The translations under genes and the position numbers were made by a program. From Thermasporomyces composti (GTDB lineage: Bacteria > Actinomycetota > Actinomycetes > Propionibacteriales > Actinopolymorphaceae), in assembly GCF_003386795.1 (NCBI RefSeq), contig NZ_QTUC01000001.1, forward strand, positions 1,054,001 to 1,118,000: a stretch of 64,000 nucleotides of DNA, read 5' to 3'. The stretch's first letter is position 1. The number at the start of each line of letters is the position of its first letter. The notes beneath the pieces were generated by a model, which ran no database searches, was not told where the DNA came from, and was given only the letters and a program-made list of their open reading frames with translations. This document shows positions 35,115-44,682 of this stretch, one piece after another.

Positions 35115-37262
35115 GTGACCTACGAGGACTCCCGAGCTGAGCAGGCGCCGGGGAACGCCCCGCCGCCGACCTTCCCACGACTGTCGGCCCGTACCTTGCG
35201 CTTCACGTTGGGGGCACCACGGAACTTCTCCCTCGCCCCCGACGGGAGCCGGATCGCGTTCCTGCGCGCACCATCCGGGACCGACCGGCGCACCGAGCTG
35301 TGGGTCTACGACGTGGCGTCCGCCACCGAGCGTCGCGTGGCCAGCCCGACCACGCTCCTCGACACCGGCATGGAGGTGCTCTCCCCCGAAGAGCGCGCTC
35401 GTCGGGAGCGCGCGCGAGAGGGGGCCGGTGGCATCGTCGGGTACGCCTGTGACGCGCAGGTTCGCATCGCGACGTTCGCGTTCTCGTCCCGCCTCTGGCT
35501 CGCCGACCTGGTCGACGGGCGCGTCCAGGAGCTTCCGGCGGTCGGGCCGGTGGTGGATCCCCGACCCGACCCCACGGGTCGGCACGTCGCGTATGCGTCC
35601 CAAAGCGCCCTCCGTCTCGTCACCTTGGGTGAGGAGTCGGCGCAGGAGCGCGCCCTGGTCGAACCCGACGCCGAGACTGTCGTGTGGGGCCTGGCGGAGT
35701 TCATCGCCGCGGAGGAGCTGAGCCGCACCCGAGGCTTCTGGTGGGCACCGGACGGGTCGCGGTTGCTGGTCGAGCGGTACGACGAGGCGCCCGTGGAGCG
35801 CTGGCACCTCGCCGATCCGGCGCATCCGGAGCGGTCGCCTGTCCCCGTGCGCTACCCGGCGGCGGGCACGGCGAACGCGGCGGTGTCGCTGTGGCTGGTC
35901 GACCTCGAAGGAAACCGCCGCGAGGTGGAGTGGGACCGTGACCGCTTCCCCTACCTCGCGGAGGTGACGTGGACGTCGGACGGACCGCCGCTCCTCTACG
36001 TGCTGACCCGGGACCAGCGGACCGCACACGTCCTCACCGTCGACCCGGAGACCGGCAGCACGTCCCTCGTCCGCGAGATCACCGATGCCGCGTGGGTCGA
36101 GCTGATCCCCGGCGTTCCGACCTGGCTGCCGGACGGTCGGCTCGTGACGACCGTGGACGACACCGACACCCGGCGGCTGGCCTTCGACGGCACGCCGGTG
36201 ACGCCGCCGGGACTCCAGGTCGGCGCGATCCTCGACGTCGACGAGCGCGGCGTCCTGGTCGCCGCCACCACCGAGCCCACCGAGCAGCACGTGGTCAGGG
36301 TGGCTCCCGACGGCACGATCACCCACCTGACCGACGACCCCGGTGTCCACAGCGGACGGGCCGCCGGCGACCTCGTCCTCCTCGTCTCCCAGTCGCTCCA
36401 GCACGACGGCGTCCGCACGCGGGTGCTCCGTGGGGGCGACGAGGTCGGCCAGATCGAGTCCCGGCAGCAGACCCCGCCGCTCACCCCGGCGGTCACCCTG
36501 CTCCAGCTGGGTCCGCGCCGGCTGCGCGCGGCGGTGCTGTTCCCCCGCGACCACACCCCCGGCTCCCGTCGCCTCCCCTTGCTGCTCGATCCCTACGGTG
36601 GTCCGCACGCGCTGCGGGTCCGTTCCGCCCGCGCCGCGTTCCTCGCCAGCCAGTGGCTGGCCGACCAGGGCTTCTGTGTCGTGGTCGCGGACGGACGGGG
36701 GACGCCGAACCGCGGGCCGGCCTGGGAACGGCAGGTCCGGAACGACTTCGTCAGCACCCTCGAGGACCAGGTGGAGGTGGTCCACGAGATCGTCGACCGC
36801 TACCCGGACGACGTGGATCCGGGACGGGTGGCCATTCGCGGCTGGTCCTACGGCGGCTACCTCGCCGCGCTGGCGGTGCTCGAGCGGCCGGACGTCTTCC
36901 ACGCCGCCGTGGCCGGTGCCCCGGTGACCGACTGGCGGCTGTATGACACCGCGTACACCGAGCGCTACCTCGGCCATCCGGCCGAGCAACCGGAGGTTTA
37001 CGAGCGCAACAGCCTCCTCGGTCGGGCCAGCCAGCTGCGCCGGCCGTTGTTGCTCATCCACGGACTGGCCGACGACAACGTGGTGGCGGCCCACACTCTG
37101 CGGCTGTCCTCGGCGCTGCTCGCGGCGGGGCGTCCCCACCAGGTCTTGCCGTTGACCGGGGTCACGCACATGACGCCTCAGGAGGTGGTCGCCGAGAACC
37201 TGCTCCTGTTGGAGCTGGACTTCCTGCGCTCGGCCCTGGCCCATCCCGAGCCGCTGTCGTAG
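35115..37262 (+). CDS. S9 family peptidase, dipeptidyl peptidase IV-like
   Basis: The 715-residue protein has a DPP-IV-type beta-propeller (about 30-460) containing EFIAAEELSRTRGFWWAPDG. The EE pair there is the substrate N-terminus clamp of DPP-IV. An alpha/beta-hydrolase domain follows, with S578 in GWSYGGY, D653/D654 in ADDNV and H685 in GVTHMT. It should remove N-terminal dipeptides after proline or alanine. No signal peptide is seen, so it is probably cytoplasmic. GTG 35115 is chosen because TG-extended GAGGAT ends 8 nt upstream. The open frame from 34884 overlaps mshB and is Arg/Pro-rich. Confidence 0.92.
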   Translation: MTYEDSRAEQAPGNAPPPTFPRLSARTLRFTLGAPRNFSLAPDGSRIAFLRAPSGTDRRTELWVYDVASATERRVASPTTLLDTGMEVLSPEERARRERAREGAGGIVGYACDAQVRIATFAFSSRLWLADLVDGRVQELPAVGPVVDPRPDPTGRHVAYASQSALRLVTLGEESAQERALVEPDAETVVWGLAEFIAAEELSRTRGFWWAPDGSRLLVERYDEAPVERWHLADPAHPERSPVPVRYPAAGTANAAVSLWLVDLEGNRREVEWDRDRFPYLAEVTWTSDGPPLLYVLTRDQRTAHVLTVDPETGSTSLVREITDAAWVELIPGVPTWLPDGRLVTTVDDTDTRRLAFDGTPVTPPGLQVGAILDVDERGVLVAATTEPTEQHVVRVAPDGTITHLTDDPGVHSGRAAGDLVLLVSQSLQHDGVRTRVLRGGDEVGQIESRQQTPPLTPAVTLLQLGPRRLRAAVLFPRDHTPGSRRLPLLLDPYGGPHALRVRSARAAFLASQWLADQGFCVVVADGRGTPNRGPAWERQVRNDFVSTLEDQVEVVHEIVDRYPDDVDPGRVAIRGWSYGGYLAALAVLERPDVFHAAVAGAPVTDWRLYDTAYTERYLGHPAEQPEVYERNSLLGRASQLRRPLLLIHGLADDNVVAAHTLRLSSALLAAGRPHQVLPLTGVTHMTPQEVVAENLLLLELDFLRSALAHPEPLS

Positions 37263-37285
37263 CGGTAGCGCTCGAAGCGCCGGGC

Positions 37286-37335
37286 ACGGCGTGGGTGCGG
37301 GTTCGGCTCGCACGGAGTGCCCGCACCCACGCCGT
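37286..37335. terminator. Bidirectional terminator with 16-bp stem
   Basis: Perfect arms 37286-37301 (ACGGCGTGGGTGCGGG) and 37320-37335 enclose an 18-nt loop in the gap between the convergent S9 peptidase and GxGYxYP genes. Confidence 0.75.
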
Positions 37336-37348
37336 CCGTCGCGGTTGT

Positions 37349-39414
37349 CTACGCCGAGATGCCGTGGGCCTCCCGCACCGGGGCGAAGTACTGGTCGCCG
37401 CGAACCGCGACGAATTCCTCACCGAGCTGCTCCATGATCCAGACCACGTCGGTCGGCCCGAGGTTCCACGAAGGGACGCCGACCGCGATGAAGACAGGCG
37501 CGGTCCCGTCGAAGCTCTCCTCGGCGTTCGCCCGGATCCGAGCGAGGATCTCGGTGCGGTCGGTGTGCGCGATCTGGGTCGAGACAGGCAGCGTGCCGGC
37601 CAGGATGGTGGTCTGGCTGCGCTGGGCCCACATGTTGTAGACGATGCCGTCGATCTTGAGCTGCTCGACGTAGGCCCTCGCCGACGCCTCCTCGAGAGCG
37701 GGGATGTCGTCGAGGGCGTAGACGACGCGGATCCCGAGCTTGTCGAGGTACGGCTTGTTCTGTGCCAGGAACGTCGGCAGGTGGTCCTGGGGCCAGGAGG
37801 ACGGATAGAAGTAGCCCGCGCCCGACGGCCCCGCGACGAGCAGGTCGTTCGGCGTGGCGGTGCGCAGGTAGTGGCCGATGATGAGCGGCGCGAGGTCGAC
37901 GAGCAGCGGACTCACCGACCAGTTGAGCGGCACCACACCACGGTTGGGGTCGTCCCAGATCTGTCGGAGGCGATGCTGGTCGTACTGGACGTTGTCGCCT
38001 TCGGCGAACGTGAAGGTGAGGTAGATCTTGTTCGCCAACGGCGGCGGGCTCGCCGGCCGCTGAGGCTCGATCCGCGCCCGTAGGCCGCCGTGGACGGTCG
38101 CGTTCTCGAGGAAGTCCGCCGCCAGCACGTACACGCCCTCACTGGAGGCGAGTCGCACCCCCGCGAACTCGTCCGGGAACCAGCCGAGGTACGGCGTCCC
38201 TCTCTCGTGCGCGGCGAAGATCTGCCGCATGAGGTCCGCCTCCTCGGGACTTTCGGTGGACTGCATCCAGAACGGCATCGCCTTGAGCGCGACGGCGTAG
38301 TCGCGCAACGGCAGTGACGCCGGAACACGGTCGTCGGACGACACGGCAGGCGGGGTTTGCGACGCGGACACCAGGAACTGGTTGAACATGTCGATCGACG
38401 CGACGATCTCGCGCGCGCTGGTGGGGACGTCGAACTCGTAGATGAAGTAGGAGCTGCCGTCGGCGAAGCGATGGGAGTCCTCATTCGGACGCTGGGGTTT
38501 GAAGCCCGCCCCGCCGTGATCGAAGAGAGCCTTCCGCTCGGCCTCCTCGCCGGCTCGGAAGTCGGCGACCGTCTCCCCGTCGACGGTGAGGACGACGTGG
38601 TGCACGGCACCACCCCAGCCGTCCGACGGTTGGGAGTCCTGCATCCGCAAGAACAGCTTGCCGCTGCCCGCGAACGCGGACAAGTCCAGTTCGTAGATCT
38701 GTCGGTTCGACGCGTCGCGGATCGGGCGCTCCTCGCGCACGATCTCCACGAAGCTCTTCCAGTTGTCCGGCGGCAGCGGCGGGGCGTCCCGGGGTTGACC
38801 CCAAGGACGACGCGGTGGTTGGTCATGGGGAACAGGTGGGTGAGCTGCCACCGGGTCGCCTCGAGGTTGCTGGAGAACCTTCCGCGGAAGTCCTCGAGGA
38901 CACGCATGCGGTAGGGCGGCTTGGCGAGCGTCGTCGCGAGCTCCGGACTGGCTACGACGCCATCGCGCAGACCAGCGAGCGTGGTGGCGACATTGATGGT
39001 CTCGACCACCTGTGGGTCGTAGACGACGACGCCCGAGGCGCGGCCCGCGAACACGCGCAGGAGCTTCCACGGATCGGTGTACTCCTTGTACGGCACGGTC
39101 GAGTCGCGGAGCCAGGTCCGTGCGCCCTCGCTTGGCTCGCCACGAACGACGTAGATCTGCGGCCGCGTTCGGTTGACCAAGCCCTGCAACGTAGTGATCA
39201 GGATCTGGAGGTCAGCCGGAGTGTCGCTGGCCATGAACAGCGCGTGAAGCCGCCGCGGGCGGGCGAACGTCGGAAGCTCCTGGCCTGCCGGCCACCGGAT
39301 GCCGTCACGGCTCGATGCGTGGGCGACCGGGGCGACGACACCCGACACGGCACCGAGACCTTGGACGAGCGCGCCGGCGAGGACGGCTCGGCGGGGCATG
39401 CGAGGACCGGCCAT
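37349..39414 (-). pseudogene. Exported GxGYxYP-domain protein (putative glycoside hydrolase), frameshifted
   Basis: From ATG 39414 (GAGAGGTGGACG upstream) the protein starts with a twin-arginine-like signal (MPRRAVLAGALV) and AHA cleavage site. The N-terminal domain contains TTLQGLVNRTRPQIYVVRG. After about 205 residues (VVLGVNPG) the frame is lost at the G run 38791-38794. The neighbouring frame continues DAPPLPPDNWKSFVEIVREE through to the domain motif GPSGAGYFYPSSWP and a stop at 37349. One added base would restore about 688 residues. The family (GxGYxYP, PF14323) is a putative glycoside hydrolase; the substrate is unknown. Whether the shift is real or a sequencing error cannot be decided here. 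Confidence 0.8.
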
Positions 39415-40136
39415 CGTCCACCTCTCTCACAGATGGGGAGCAACCGAACGACGCGCCAGAGCCCTTCTCGCGGCGGCGACGCGGACTGGCGAGCCTTCGG
39501 ACCGAAGGCTTGTCAGCCGGCATGCCCCCAGAACCGAGGGTCAGCCGGGTGACCTGAGCCTGTTGATCGTGAGGATGCGCGAGGTGGCACGACGGCAGAA
39601 GCCGCCGATCCCATGCTCGCCGTCCACTTTAGGTCACGGCCCAATAACGACCTCATAACGATGGTCGATCAATCGGGTGCCGATCACTCGGCCCCGAGGA
39701 CTCGATCGCCCCACGCGAGCGGCGATGTGTCTGATACCACAGTGTGACGCCCGCTGCACAGTCCCCATTTCATCCCCTTAAGGGGGCACCATGCCGGACG
39801 GAGGTCACCAAGCGAGTACGGTGTGCAGGCCTAGAGGGAGCGCCCCGACCGACCGCAGGGGCCGACCCCGCCCCGGTGGCCGCGTTCGACCCATCGGACA
39901 GATGGCCCACCGACCACGTGGGGCCGACCCAGGCCCACCTTCGATGGGGGTCAACCCTGCTGGACGGATGGGGATGACTCTGGCACACACCGGCCGGGTC
40001 GCCCGGTGATCGCGCTGATCGCGCCACCACATCCGGGCGGTGCCGGACCCACACGTCGGGCCCAGCGGACCGAGGAGCACACTCGGGAGCGGGCCGTCAC
40101 TTGCACCACGCAGGTGCGGGAGAGGATTGGCTTGAC
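39415..40136. other. 722-bp gap upstream of sdhC, no gene seen
   Basis: No open frame with a ribosome site or recognisable product is present. The stretch 39600-39790 is A/T-richer than average. It holds two ATAACGA copies 11 bp apart (39644-39661) and a 12-bp perfect palindrome CCCCTTAAGGGG (39774-39785). These are candidate control sites for the sdh operon or the divergent GxGYxYP gene. Confidence 0.5.
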
Positions 40137-40937
40137 ATGGCAACGGGAGTGCTGAGTCCCGGGCGCGCGCGGATCGAGAAGAAGACCCTGCGCCGAGACC
40201 GGTGGTGGCTGCCACCTCTGAACATGGCGGTAGTGCTGGCCTTCTTCGTCGTCTACGCGACGGTCCGGATCTTCATGAACAAGTACTACTGGGCCCCTGA
40301 CGAGCACTACCTCACACCGGTGTACTCGCCCTGCATCAGCGCCGCCTGTGTGCCGGGCTCCAGCCACTTCGGTCAGCCCTTGCCGGCGCCGCCGCCGTTC
40401 GTTCCCATCGCGTTCATCACGTTCGTGATCCTCGCCGGGTTCCGGGCGACGTGCTACTACTACCGGAAGGCCTACTACCGGTCCTTCTTCCTGTCGCCGG
40501 CGGCCTGCGCCGTTCCGGAGCCGCACAAGAAGTACTCGGGCGAGACGCGGTTCCCCCTCATCCTGCAGAACTACCACCGCTACTTCTTCTACGGCGCGGT
40601 GGTCTTCGCGCTCATCAACCTCTACGACGCGATCCTGGCGCTGCACGGCAAGAACGGCGGTGTCGGAGTTGGCCTCGGCACGATCATCATCTGGATCAAC
40701 GTGCTGATGCTGTGGGGCTACACCTTCTCGTGCCACGCGTGCCGTCACGTGTTCGGCGGCCGCCTGCGCAACTTCTCCAAGCACCCCGTGCGGTACCGCC
40801 TGTGGACGCTGATCTCGAAGCTCAACGTCCGCCACGGCCAGTTCGCGATGATCTCGCTCTTCACGGTCATCTTCACAGACGCCTACATCATGGCGGTCTC
40901 TGCGGGCTGGATCTCCGACCCGAGGTTGTTCAACTGA
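40137..40937 (+). CDS. sdhC: Succinate dehydrogenase membrane anchor, Sdh1-type (Rv0249c-like)
   Basis: The 266-residue protein has about five transmembrane helices and histidines suited to haem or quinone sites (NYHRYFFYG, CHACRHVFGG, NVRHGQFAM). It lacks the classical short SdhC/SdhD pattern. It fits the single large anchor found in mycobacterial Sdh1 (Rv0249c), next to flavoprotein and iron-sulfur genes. ATG 40137 gives a start close to the conserved part; GGGAGAGGA lies about 14 nt upstream, slightly far. sdhA follows after 22 bp. Confidence 0.85.
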   Translation: MATGVLSPGRARIEKKTLRRDRWWLPPLNMAVVLAFFVVYATVRIFMNKYYWAPDEHYLTPVYSPCISAACVPGSSHFGQPLPAPPPFVPIAFITFVILAGFRATCYYYRKAYYRSFFLSPAACAVPEPHKKYSGETRFPLILQNYHRYFFYGAVVFALINLYDAILALHGKNGGVGVGLGTIIIWINVLMLWGYTFSCHACRHVFGGRLRNFSKHPVRYRLWTLISKLNVRHGQFAMISLFTVIFTDAYIMAVSAGWISDPRLFN

Positions 40938-40959
40938 GGCTTCGACGACAAGGACGATC

Positions 40960-42768
40960 ATGAGCACAGAGGCTCCCGACATCACCGCCGAACGGCACGT
41001 CTACGACGTCGTCGTCGTAGGCGCCGGCGGTGCCGGCCTGCGCGCGGCCATCGCCGCGCACGACGCGGGCGCGCGCACCGCGATCGTCTGCAAATCCCTC
41101 CTCGGCAAGGCTCACACGGTCATGGCCGAGGGCGGGATCGCCGCCGCGCTGGGCAACCTCTATCCCGAGGACAACTGGAAGGTCCACTTCCGGGACACCA
41201 TGCGCGGCGGGAAGATGCTCAACAACTGGCGGATGGCGCAGATCCACGCCCAGGAGGCTCCCGCCCGCGTCCTGGAGCTGGAGGAGTGGGGCGCGCTGTT
41301 CGACCGGACCAAGGACGGCCTCATCTCCCAGCGTGACTTCGGCGGCCACCGCTACGCGCGACTCGCCCACGTGGGCGACCGCACCGGGCTCGAGATGATC
41401 CGCACCTTGCAGCAGCGAGCGGTCGCTCTCGGGATCGACGTCTTCATGGAATGCACGATCACCGAGATCCTCAAGGACGGCGACCGCGTGGCCGGTGCCT
41501 TCGGGTACTGGCGAGAGAGCGGTCGCTTCATCGTCTTCGAGGCTCCAGCGGTGGTCCTCGCCACCGGCGGCATCGGCAAGTCGTTCAAGGTGACCTCGAA
41601 CTCCTGGGAGTACACCGGCGACGGGCACGCCATGGCGCTGCGCGCCGGGGCGAAGCTCATCAACATGGAGTTCGTGCAGTTCCACCCGACGGGCATGGTG
41701 TGGCCCCCGTCGGTGCGCGGCATCCTCGTCACCGAGTCGGTGCGCGGTGACGGCGGTGTCCTCAGGAACTCCGAGGGACGTCGGTTCATGTTCGACTACA
41801 TCCCGGAGTTCTTCAAGGCCGAGACCGCCGACACCGAGGAGGAAGCCGACCGCTGGTACACCGACAAGAAGAACAACCGTCGACCGCCGGAGCTGCTGCC
41901 CCGGGACGAGGTCGCGCGGGCGATCAACGCCGAGATCAAGGCCGGTCGTGGTTCCCCGCACGGGGGCGTCTACCTCGACATCGCCTCCCGACGGGATCCG
42001 GAGTTCATCAAGCGGCGGCTGCCGTCGATGTACCACCAGTTCAAGGAGCTGGCTGACGTCGACATCACCAAGGAGCCGATGGAGATCGGCCCGACGTGCC
42101 ACTACGTCATGGGTGGTGTCGAAGTGGACGCCGACACCGGAGCGGCCGCGGTGCCTGGTCTGTTCGCCGCTGGCGAGGTGGCGGGCGGTATGCACGGCTC
42201 CAACCGCCTCGGCGGGAACTCGCTCTCTGACCTGCTCGTCTTCGGGCGCCGGGCCGGTCTCAACGCCGCCTACCACGCGATCCGGACCAAGAACAACCGA
42301 CCGCGGGTCCGCGACGACCAGGTGCGCGCCGCCGGCGAGACGGTCCTCGCCCCCTTCACCAGCAAGGGTGGCGAGAACCCCTACGACGTCCAGAAGGACC
42401 TGCAGGAGGTCATGCACAACCTCGTCGGCATCATCCGCAAGGCCGACGAGCTGGAGCAGGCCCTGGAGGACATCGCGAAGCTCCGCGAGCGCGCCGCGAA
42501 GGTCTCCGTGCACGGTGGCCGGCAGTACAACCCGGGCTGGCACCTGGCCATCGACCTGCGCAACATGCTCACGGTTTCGGAGTGCATCGCTCGCGCGGCG
42601 TTGACCAGGACGGAGAGCCGCGGCGGGCACACCCGGGACGACTACCCCATGGCGGACCCGGAGTGGGGCACCAAGAACATCGTGCTGAGCCAGGTGGACG
42701 GGCGGATCGACCTGGCCATCCAGCCGCTGCCGGAGATGCCTGACGAGCTCAAGGCACTGTTCGAGTAA
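40960..42768 (+). CDS. sdhA: Succinate dehydrogenase/fumarate reductase flavoprotein subunit
   Basis: The 602-residue protein has the FAD-binding loop VVGAGGAGLRAAIAAHDAGA (about 15-35), the substrate site FVQFHPTGMV and TESVRGDGGVL. HGSNRLGGNSLSDLLVFG near 410 marks the covalent-FAD flavoprotein family. It oxidises succinate in the cytoplasm-facing part of the complex. AAGGA precedes the ATG. It is the middle gene of sdhCAB. Confidence 0.96.
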   Translation: MSTEAPDITAERHVYDVVVVGAGGAGLRAAIAAHDAGARTAIVCKSLLGKAHTVMAEGGIAAALGNLYPEDNWKVHFRDTMRGGKMLNNWRMAQIHAQEAPARVLELEEWGALFDRTKDGLISQRDFGGHRYARLAHVGDRTGLEMIRTLQQRAVALGIDVFMECTITEILKDGDRVAGAFGYWRESGRFIVFEAPAVVLATGGIGKSFKVTSNSWEYTGDGHAMALRAGAKLINMEFVQFHPTGMVWPPSVRGILVTESVRGDGGVLRNSEGRRFMFDYIPEFFKAETADTEEEADRWYTDKKNNRRPPELLPRDEVARAINAEIKAGRGSPHGGVYLDIASRRDPEFIKRRLPSMYHQFKELADVDITKEPMEIGPTCHYVMGGVEVDADTGAAAVPGLFAAGEVAGGMHGSNRLGGNSLSDLLVFGRRAGLNAAYHAIRTKNNRPRVRDDQVRAAGETVLAPFTSKGGENPYDVQKDLQEVMHNLVGIIRKADELEQALEDIAKLRERAAKVSVHGGRQYNPGWHLAIDLRNMLTVSECIARAALTRTESRGGHTRDDYPMADPEWGTKNIVLSQVDGRIDLAIQPLPEMPDELKALFE

Positions 42769-42802
42769 CAGGGGCGACCCAGCCCTGGGAGAAGGACTTC
42801 AC

Positions 42803-43636
42803 ATGGGATACGACCTCTCGATGAGGGTGTGGCGGGGCGACGTCAACGGCGGCTCGCTGGTGGACTACACCGTTCCAGTCGAGGAAGGCGAGGTCGTCCT
42901 CGACGCGCTGCACCGACTGCAGGCCACGCAAGCCAATGACCTGGCGATCCGCTGGAACTGCAAGGCGGGTAAGTGCGGGTCGTGCAGTGCCGAGATCAAC
43001 GGACGTCCGCGGCTGATGTGCATGACGCGGTTGTCGACGTTCGACCGGAACGAGACCATCACCGTCACGCCGCTGCGGACCTTCCCGGTGATCAAGGACC
43101 TCGTCACCGACGTCTCGTACAACTACGAGAAGGCGAAGGAGGTCCCGGCCTTCGCGCCCGCGCCGCCTGACCCAGACGGCAAGCGCCGGATGATGCAGGA
43201 GGACGTCGAGCGCGGCCAGGAGTTCCGCAAGTGCATCGAGTGCTTCCTGTGCCAGAACGTCTGCCACGTCATCCGTGACCACGAGGAGAACAAGCGGGCG
43301 TTCGCGGGACCGCGTTTCTTCCTCCGCTACGCCGAGCTCGACATGCACCCGCTCGACACCCACGACCGGCGGGAGCTCGCGCAGTCCATGGCGGGCATCG
43401 GCATGTGCAACATCACCAAGTGCTGCACCGAGGTCTGCCCGGAGAACATCAAGATCACCGACAACGCGATCATCCCGATGAAGGAGCGCGTCGTCGACCG
43501 CAAGTACGACCCGCTGGTGTGGCTGGGTTCGAAGATCTTCCGTCGCGACCAGCGCGAGAAGCTCACCCCGGAGCAGGTGCGGGCGCCGCGCAAGCAGACT
43601 ACGGCGGGAGCTCAGTCGCCTGAGCCTGCCCAATGA
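42803..43636 (+). CDS. sdhB: Succinate dehydrogenase/fumarate reductase iron-sulfur subunit
   Basis: The 277-residue protein has a 2Fe-2S N-terminal domain, WNCKAGKCGSCSAEINGRP (about 51-69). Two further cysteine clusters follow, CIECFLCQNVCHV and CCTEVCPENI, for 4Fe-4S and 3Fe-4S centres. GAGAAGGA precedes the ATG. The last residues (PEPAQ) and the stop codon already lie in the first unit of a 17-bp tandem array that continues for 120 bp downstream. Confidence 0.95.
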   Translation: MGYDLSMRVWRGDVNGGSLVDYTVPVEEGEVVLDALHRLQATQANDLAIRWNCKAGKCGSCSAEINGRPRLMCMTRLSTFDRNETITVTPLRTFPVIKDLVTDVSYNYEKAKEVPAFAPAPPDPDGKRRMMQEDVERGQEFRKCIECFLCQNVCHVIRDHEENKRAFAGPRFFLRYAELDMHPLDTHDRRELAQSMAGIGMCNITKCCTEVCPENIKITDNAIIPMKERVVDRKYDPLVWLGSKIFRRDQREKLTPEQVRAPRKQTTAGAQSPEPAQ

Positions 43637-43757
43637 CTGGGCCTGCCCAACGACTGGGCCTGCCCAATGACTGGGGCTGCCCGATTCACTGGGGCTGCCC
43701 GATGGCTGAGGCTGCTCAGTGACTGAGCCTGGCCGGTGACCGAGCCTGCGCGATGCT
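43621..43757. repeat. 17-bp tandem array at the 3' end of sdhB, eight units
   Basis: Units resembling TGGGCCTGCCCAATGAC follow one another at 43621, 43638, 43655, 43672 (18 bp), 43690, 43707, 43724 and 43741, with divergence growing rightward. The first unit includes the sdhB stop codon. The less diverged units contain the small inverted repeat TGGGC-CT-GCCCA, so the RNA could form a row of short hairpins. The period is not a multiple of three and the array is non-coding. Confidence 0.9.
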
Positions 43758-43771
43758 TGAGCCGGCGTCAG

Positions 43772-43805
43772 ATTGGCCTGCGCGCACACCGGCGCGCAGG
43801 CCAAT
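43772..43805 (+). terminator. Strong stem-loop terminator of sdhCAB
   Basis: Perfect 14-bp arms 43772-43785 (ATTGGCCTGCGCGC) and 43792-43805 have a 6-nt loop. It directly follows the tandem array and precedes the convergent unknown gene. Confidence 0.8.
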
Positions 43806-43857
43806 GCCGTCTCTCGGGAGAAGCCAAGGCCAGGACCTCAGCTCTCCACGTACCGGC

Positions 43858-44310
43858 TCAGGGCCGAATGCCGGTGCGGAGGTCCCGAAGCTCGTCAGCT
43901 CGTCCGTCGCCGGGCCGCTGCGGCGGAAGCCGCAGCTTCGACAACCGGCTCAGGTGAGAGCTGTAGGAGGCGACAAAGCGGCGTCCGCTCTGCCGGTTCC
44001 GTGGATAGTCACGTTCCGCGTGGCCCAGATAGGCAACCGCCACCGGTTGGTCCTCACGCTCCTGGAGGGCGCCGCGGAAGACTTGCACCCGCACCGAAGG
44101 AGTGATGCGGTCGGAGAGCTGGTGGGATCCGCGGTAAATGAACACCCGACCGCCGGGAAGCTTGCCTTGGTGGTCGATGATCCACTGCTCGAGCAGGCTC
44201 CGTGCGATCGACGCCGGGTCACGACTGAAGGTGTCATCGCGACGTAGGGCGGTGCGCCACTGGCCGTCCTGGGAACGAGTCGCGATTTCGTACGTGTATC
44301 GCTCCCTCAT
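43858..44310 (-). CDS. Hypothetical protein
   Basis: I do not recognise this 150-residue protein (MRERYTYEIATRSQDGQWRT...). It has no membrane segment or signal peptide. The middle has alternating strands (GGRVFIYRGSHQLSDRITPS) and the C-terminus is basic (SSHLSRLSKLRLPPQRPGDG). ATG 44310 is chosen because GAGGTGAT lies 6 nt upstream. The upstream region contains an unusual A/T-rich patch, and codon usage is a little less GC-biased than in the neighbours, so recent acquisition is possible. Confidence 0.6.
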   Translation of the reverse strand: MRERYTYEIATRSQDGQWRTALRRDDTFSRDPASIARSLLEQWIIDHQGKLPGGRVFIYRGSHQLSDRITPSVRVQVFRGALQEREDQPVAVAYLGHAERDYPRNRQSGRRFVASYSSHLSRLSKLRLPPQRPGDGRADELRDLRTGIRP

Positions 44311-44682
44311 CGTGATCACCTCGCGGGGTCGCGTATCGGCCGCGGCCCGCGCCATCGGGAGCCGGTACCGTCCCGTCCGCCATCGATTTCCAGGATGCCC
44401 AACAATCCGGCAGCCAGTCAACGATCTTGCGAGAGGTATCGCGGACAACGAAGCGATCTACTCAAAAATTTTCGGTGATCGACTAGGCAAGCCGAAAAAT
44501 CGCAGAATCATCCCTTGGGCACGACCGCCTGAGCAGACAGAAAGCGTCACTGGCGGATCGAGCCCTTCACGAGGACATCGCCCCGGCACGGCCACGCCGC
44601 CGCCCGGCGAGCACGCGTCGTCGAAACATCGACGTTACATGGATCTTACCCGGCCGGTGATCACAGGCGGGCCGTTCAGCGC
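44311..44682. other. Gap with A/T-rich patch, no gene seen
   Basis: The 372-bp stretch includes an A/T-rich island near 44450-44515 (with CAAAAATTTTCGG), unlike the rest of the window. It probably carries the promoter of the minus-strand hypothetical gene. I see no RNA gene or mobile-element end. Confidence 0.45.

Noticed and set aside
34923-37313. A 796-codon open frame antisense to the S9 peptidase
   Set aside because: It mirrors the real gene codon by codon, is rich in Arg, Gly and Val, has no start signal, and contradicts the clear catalytic triad on the other strand.
40101-40136. Earlier start for sdhC
   Set aside because: The added residues are not anchor-like, and ATG 40137 has the nearest usable ribosome site.
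43621-43757. The tandem array as a possible CRISPR
   Set aside because: Units are 17 bp with no spacers between them and no cas genes are present.
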